A stretch of DNA of 64,000 bases, taken from NCBI GenBank assembly GCA_963792405.1, contig CAWBVU010000005.1, positions 248,001 through 312,000 on the forward strand, in the 5' to 3' direction. Shown one piece after another: positions 60,393-64,000 of the stretch. The notes below the pieces were generated by a model. That model was given only the letters and a program-made list of their open reading frames with translations. It had not been told where the DNA came from and did no database searches. How positions within the stretch are numbered: the first letter of the stretch is position 1; every line of letters begins with the position of its first letter. The position numbers and the translations under genes were made by a program. The DNA is from SZUA-442 sp963792405 (lineage in GTDB: Bacteria > Actinomycetota > Acidimicrobiia > Spongiisociales > UBA5794).

Positions 60393-61970
60393 CCATCCTG
60401 CACGCCGTGCCGCCAGGACATCATCGTCGACGAGGAGGTCCATCCTCCGGTTCGGGATGTCCACACGCACCCGGTCCCGGTCCTCGGCGAGCGCGATCGG
60501 CCCGCCCATGGCCGCCTCGGGTGCGACGTGCCCGATGCACAGGCCCGTCGTCCCGCCCGAGAAGCGACCGTCGGTGATGAGCAGGACCGACTTGCCGAGG
60601 CCCGCACCCTTGATCGCCGCGGTGATCGCGAGCATCTCACGCATCCCGGGACCGCCCTTCGGCCCCTCGTAGCGGATGATCACCACGTCGCCGGGCCTCA
60701 GCTCGTGGTTCCACAGCGCCTCGAGGGCGTGTTGCTCGTCGTCGAAGACCCGCGCCTCGCCCTCGAAGACGTCGAGCTCGACACCCGCGATCTTCACGAC
60801 GGCCCCTCCGGGGGAGAGGGTGCCCCGGAGGATGGCGATGCCGCCCTGGGGTGCGAGGGGCTCGTTGATGGGGCGCACGACGTCCTGATCGGTGGGCATC
60901 ACGACGTCGGCGAGGTTCTCTGCCATCGTCCTGCCGGTGACCGTCACGACGTCGCCATGGAGGAGGCCCGCATCGAGGAGCTCCTTGAGCACGACGGGGA
61001 CGCCGCCGATGCGATCGAGGTCGACCATGTGGTACCTCCCGAACGGCTTCATGTCGCCGATGTGCGGGGTCCGACGCGAGATCACGTCGAAGTCCTCCAG
61101 GGACAGGTCCACACCTGCCTCGTGGGCGATCGCCATGAGGTGGAGGACGGCGTTGGTCGAACCACCGAGGGCCATCACCGTGGTGATCGCGTTCTCGAAC
61201 GCCTCACGGGTCATGATGTCCCTCGGCCTGATGTCCGCCTCCAGGAGGGCCACGACAGCCTCGCCGGATCGTCGTGCGTAGTCGTCGAGCCTCGCGTCCA
61301 CGGCGGGGACGGAGGCCGATCCGGGGAGGGACATGCCGATGGCCTCACCAACCGACGCCATGGTGTTGGCGGTGAACATGCCCGCACACGAGCCGGCTCC
61401 CGGACAGGCGTGGCGTTCGATCTCGAGGAGTCGCGCGTCGTCGATGGCGCCCTCCGAGTGGGCGCCGATGCCCTCGAAGACGTCGACGATGGAGATGTCC
61501 CTCCCGTCGAGCCTCCCGGGAAGGCTGGAGCCTCCGTAGAGGAACACCGATGGGAGGTTGTGGCGGGCCGCCGCCATGAGCATGCCGGGCAGCGACTTGT
61601 CGCAGCCTGCGATCGAGACCATCCCGTCGAAGCGCTCCGCGTGCATCACCAGCTCGACGGAGTCTGCGATCACCTCTCTCGAGACGAGGGAGGCTCGCAT
61701 GCCCTCGTGGCCCATCGAGATACCGTCGGACACGGCGATCGTGGCGAACTCGAGTCCGACGGCGCCAGCCTCACGGACACCGATCTTGGCGAATCCCGCC
61801 AGCTTGGGGCCGGTGACGTTGCACGGGGTCACCTCGTTGCCTGCGGAGACGACGCCGATCTGGGACTTCGAGAAGTCGTCCTCGCCGAGTCCGACGGCGC
61901 GGAGCATCGCCCGCGCGCCCGCCCTGGTAGGGCCGATGGTGACGTCCTGGGAGTGGATCTTGGTGGGCAT
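60303..61970 (-). CDS. ilvD: Dihydroxy-acid dehydratase
   Basis: 555 residues: MPTKIHSQDVTIGPTRAGARAMLRA, EVTPCNVTGPKLA, SIAGCDKSLPGMLMAA, CPGAGSCAGMFTANTM, ALGGSTNAVLHLMAIA, KGGPGMREML, TDGRFSGGTTG. The three Cys ligate the Fe-S cluster. It makes 2-oxo acids for valine and isoleucine synthesis. ATG 61970 is fixed by TACGCT 6 nt upstream. A longer in-frame start exists but is unlikely. Confidence 0.96.
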   Translation of the reverse strand: MPTKIHSQDVTIGPTRAGARAMLRAVGLGEDDFSKSQIGVVSAGNEVTPCNVTGPKLAGFAKIGVREAGAVGLEFATIAVSDGISMGHEGMRASLVSREVIADSVELVMHAERFDGMVSIAGCDKSLPGMLMAAARHNLPSVFLYGGSSLPGRLDGRDISIVDVFEGIGAHSEGAIDDARLLEIERHACPGAGSCAGMFTANTMASVGEAIGMSLPGSASVPAVDARLDDYARRSGEAVVALLEADIRPRDIMTREAFENAITTVMALGGSTNAVLHLMAIAHEAGVDLSLEDFDVISRRTPHIGDMKPFGRYHMVDLDRIGGVPVVLKELLDAGLLHGDVVTVTGRTMAENLADVVMPTDQDVVRPINEPLAPQGGIAILRGTLSPGGAVVKIAGVELDVFEGEARVFDDEQHALEALWNHELRPGDVVIIRYEGPKGGPGMREMLAITAAIKGAGLGKSVLLITDGRFSGGTTGLCIGHVAPEAAMGGPIALAEDRDRVRVDIPNRRMDLLVDDDVLAARRAGWSPIPARYPTGALGKYAKLVGSAESGAVLD

Positions 61971-61976
61971 CGGCGC

Positions 61977-61982
61977 AGCGTA
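61977..61982 (-). promoter_or_regulatory. Leaderless -10 box TACGCT for ilvD
   Basis: TANNNT hexamer on the minus strand, 6 nt before ATG 61970. Confidence 0.55.
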
Positions 61983-62035
61983 CAACCTCGCGAGAATCCT
62001 CCGAAGTCCGAGCGCCGCTACCGGGAGTCGATGCG

Positions 62036-62041
62036 TAACCT
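62036..62041 (+). promoter_or_regulatory. Leaderless -10 box TAACCT for the LCP gene
   Basis: TANNNT hexamer 8 nt before ATG 62050. Confidence 0.5.
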
Positions 62042-62049
62042 CCCTGATC

Positions 62050-63102
62050 ATGTCCTCCGTCACCGAGACCTTTCCAGAGATCCCGCGCGTCGAGCCTCCC
62101 CCTCCCCCGCAACCGCCGGGCAAGCGTCGTCGCTGGAGTCGTGTCCAGAAGTTCGTGCTCTTCCTCCTCGGCCTCATGGTCGTCGTGGTGTTCGCCGGCT
62201 ACGGGTTCCTCCGGTATACGGAGGGCAAGATCGACCGCATCGCGGCGAGCGACCTCACCTCGCTCGAGTCCGTTGCGCCGGCATCGGGCGAACCCCTCAA
62301 TTTCCTCCTCGTCGGTGTGGACGATCGGTCGACGCTTCCGGACGACTGGGAGGACCACTTCGGGGAGTTCGCCGGTCGACGCACCGACGTGATCATGCTC
62401 GCCCATCTCGTGCCCGGACAGTCGATCCAGCTCCTGTCGATCCCACGAGACTGGAAGGCCGACATCCCGGGCGGCGGCACCAACCGCATCAACGCCGCCT
62501 ACGTGATCGGTGGTCCCGACCTCCTCGTCAAGACGGTGCAGGCGGAAACCGGTGTCCCCGTGCACCACTACGTGGAAATCGACTTCGCGGGCGTCGGCGC
62601 CGTCGTGGACTCCCTCGGCGGCGTCACGATGGACTTCCCCTACCCGGGGCGCGACCAGACGTCCGGGTTCCAGACCGAGGCAGGCACGCAGACGCTCGAC
62701 GGGGAGATGGCCGTCGCCTATGCGAGGTCGCGCCACTACGAGGAACTGCGGGACGGGTCGTGGACGAGCACGAACGGCGGTGACATCGCCCGCACGGGTC
62801 GCCAGCAGCAGATCCTCCTCGCGCTCTTCAGCCAGGCCACCTCACCGTCGAGCGCGTTCAACCTGGCCAGCTTCCTCCCGACGTTCGCGGATCAGATCAC
62901 TGCGGATGAGGGGCTCGACCTCGCCACGATGGCCTCGCTCGGCAAGGGCGCCCTCACGCTCGACTCGCGCAACATCGACGCGGCGACCCTCCCCGTGAAG
63001 AACAGCAAGGGTGACGACGGCAGGGCCTACGTCGTACCCGTCGACGCGACGCAGTCGTACATCGACGCCTTCATCGTGGGCCAACCCTTCCCCGCGGGCT
63101 GA
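62050..63102 (+). CDS. LytR-CpsA-Psr (LCP) family cell wall glycopolymer ligase
   Basis: 350 residues. A Pro-rich cytoplasmic N-terminus (VEPPPPPQPPGKRRRW), one membrane helix (FVLFLLGLMVVVVFAGYGFL), then the LCP domain: NFLLVGVDDRS, GRRTDVIMLAHLVPG, LLSIPRDWKADIPG, RINAAYVIGG, LDGEMAVAYARSRHYEELRDG, DIARTGRQQQILLAL. Asp and Arg residues for pyrophosphate lipid binding are present. LCP enzymes attach glycopolymers to peptidoglycan. It is leaderless by its -10 box and divergent from ilvD. Confidence 0.93.
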   Translation: MSSVTETFPEIPRVEPPPPPQPPGKRRRWSRVQKFVLFLLGLMVVVVFAGYGFLRYTEGKIDRIAASDLTSLESVAPASGEPLNFLLVGVDDRSTLPDDWEDHFGEFAGRRTDVIMLAHLVPGQSIQLLSIPRDWKADIPGGGTNRINAAYVIGGPDLLVKTVQAETGVPVHHYVEIDFAGVGAVVDSLGGVTMDFPYPGRDQTSGFQTEAGTQTLDGEMAVAYARSRHYEELRDGSWTSTNGGDIARTGRQQQILLALFSQATSPSSAFNLASFLPTFADQITADEGLDLATMASLGKGALTLDSRNIDAATLPVKNSKGDDGRAYVVPVDATQSYIDAFIVGQPFPAG

Positions 63103-63145
63103 CGTCACACCGATTCGGCAATCGAGAGGTGGCGGCTCCGGCCGC

Positions 63146-64000
63146 TCAGGGTGATGTCAGCGCATCGACCAGCTCGGCGATCTCGTCCTCGGTGTTGAAG
63201 GCGTGGAAGGATGCCCGTACGAGGTCGTCGAGGTCCCTGCCGTGCATGTCGATCGGCGCGGACAGCCTGGTCGATGCCGATACGTTGATACCCCTGCCGC
63301 GCAGTGACGCCACGACGTCGTCCGATCGCCTGCCCTCGACGGCGAACGACACAATGCCTCCCTTGACCGAGCCCTTGTCGTGCACGGTGACCCACGGCAG
63401 GTCGGCGAGGGACAACCTCGCGAGGGCGGCGAGGTGCTGGATGCGATGCCAGATGCGGTCCATGCCGAGGTCACGTGCGTATGCGGCAGCCGCGCCCATG
63501 CCGACGACCCCCGCGAAGTTCTTCTCCCACGTCTCGTAGCGCTTGGCGTCGTCGCGCACCTCGATCCGCTCGGGGAGCACGGTCGTCGTGTTGTGCAGCT
63601 CGACGAACACCGGTGGGAGGCGGTCGATGAAGTCCGACCGAACGAAGAGGAACCCCTCACCCCTCGGGCCACGGAGGAACTTCCGCGAGGTGGCCGACAT
63701 CATGTCGCACCCGATCTCCGCGACGTCGATCGGGAGGTGGCCGACCGACTGGCACGCATCGAGGAGGAGGGGCACGCCGTGGCGCCGTGCGATGCGCCCC
63801 ACCTCGGCGGCGGGGTTGACGACCGCCGAGTGTGTGGGCACGTGGTTGATGGAGACGAGCTTCACCGATCCGTCGATCGCGGATTCGAGCGCTTCGAGGT
63901 CGATGTCCCCCGCCGGCGTGTCGGGGACCACCTCGACGACGACGCCCCTCGTGTCGCGTGCATGCAGGTACGCGGCCCAGTTCGACACGTACTCGGTGGT
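63146..64000 (-). CDS. Class V PLP aminotransferase (partial, N-terminus outside window)
   Basis: 285 C-terminal residues: VVEVVPDTPAGDIDLEALESAI, SINHVPTHSAVVNPAAEVG, PLLLDACQSVGHLPIDVAEIG, PLP Lys in MMSATSRKFLRGPRGEGFLFV, YETWEKNFAGVVGMGAA. This is the cysteine desulfurase/isopenicillin N epimerase/EgtE-like group. Which member cannot be decided without the N-terminus and neighbours. The frame is open to the window end. Confidence 0.88.
   Translation of the reverse strand, partial: TTEYVSNWAAYLHARDTRGVVVEVVPDTPAGDIDLEALESAIDGSVKLVSINHVPTHSAVVNPAAEVGRIARRHGVPLLLDACQSVGHLPIDVAEIGCDMMSATSRKFLRGPRGEGFLFVRSDFIDRLPPVFVELHNTTTVLPERIEVRDDAKRYETWEKNFAGVVGMGAAAAYARDLGMDRIWHRIQHLAALARLSLADLPWVTVHDKGSVKGGIVSFAVEGRRSDDVVASLRGRGINVSASTRLSAPIDMHGRDLDDLVRASFHAFNTEDEIAELVDALTSP

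Overview
The window is a dense, very GC-rich bacterial chromosome segment with no rRNA, tRNA, prophage, insertion sequence or CRISPR array that I can see. The gene set points to a high-GC actinobacterium, perhaps a deep-branching or acidimicrobial lineage. The evidence is two F420-type (deazaflavin) nitroreductase-family genes, a HAIR-like HspR operator at clpB, a group II truncated haemoglobin, many lipoproteins with Lgt and an Lnt homologue, and frequent GTG starts. At least fifteen genes also have a TANNNT box 6-8 nt before the start codon, the signature of leaderless mRNAs. The exact taxon is inference.

Layout. 1-3 kb: a fused alpha-beta E1 of a 2-oxoacid dehydrogenase (cut by the window edge), translationally overlapped with a HisC-like aminotransferase. 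3-10 kb: small conserved and unknown genes, a PCuAC copper chaperone, clpB, and a glycosyltransferase-acyltransferase pair. 10-14 kb: a nitroreductase-family gene with a decayed tandem copy, a lipoprotein, and a PadR / HAAS-NfeD / stomatin membrane operon. 14-22 kb: SufE and a sulfurtransferase (divergent), a VOC protein, mscL, lgt, a CMD-family protein, an M20 amidohydrolase and a Ca2+-type P-ATPase. 22-28 kb: a general L-amino-acid ABC transporter with unusually large permeases.

28-42 kb is the de novo purine block purA-purD-purE-purB, purC-purS-purQ-purL and purF-purM. Most neighbours overlap by 1-4 nt. The block is interrupted by a globin gene, an amidase and a rhomboid protease. 42-50 kb holds a duplicated DUF4389 membrane protein, a DUF4349 lipoprotein, a crotonase-fold isomerase, a class III aminotransferase, an Lnt homologue whose catalytic Cys is Ser, an inositol-monophosphatase-family enzyme and an amidohydrolase.

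50-59 kb looks like a purine or nucleoside salvage/oxidation locus: a BMP-type ABC transporter, a short HTH regulator coupled to a DUF77 thiamine-binding-like protein, and a fused 2Fe-2S/molybdenum hydroxylase of xanthine dehydrogenase type. One dyad (TTGACA-AAA-TGTCAA) lies before the hydroxylase, and a degenerate copy lies before the transporter. The transporter's binding protein and ATPase each carry a single-base frameshift.

The most notable item is at 59369-59626. It is a small Rdx (SelW/SelT-like) thioredoxin-fold gene with an in-frame TGA at the second position of a CxxU motif, followed by a SECIS-like hairpin and preceded by a leaderless promoter at the upstream ATG. It is predicted to encode a selenoprotein that ordinary gene calling would truncate. 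The window ends with a GDSL lipoprotein, ilvD, an LCP-family protein and a partial class V aminotransferase.
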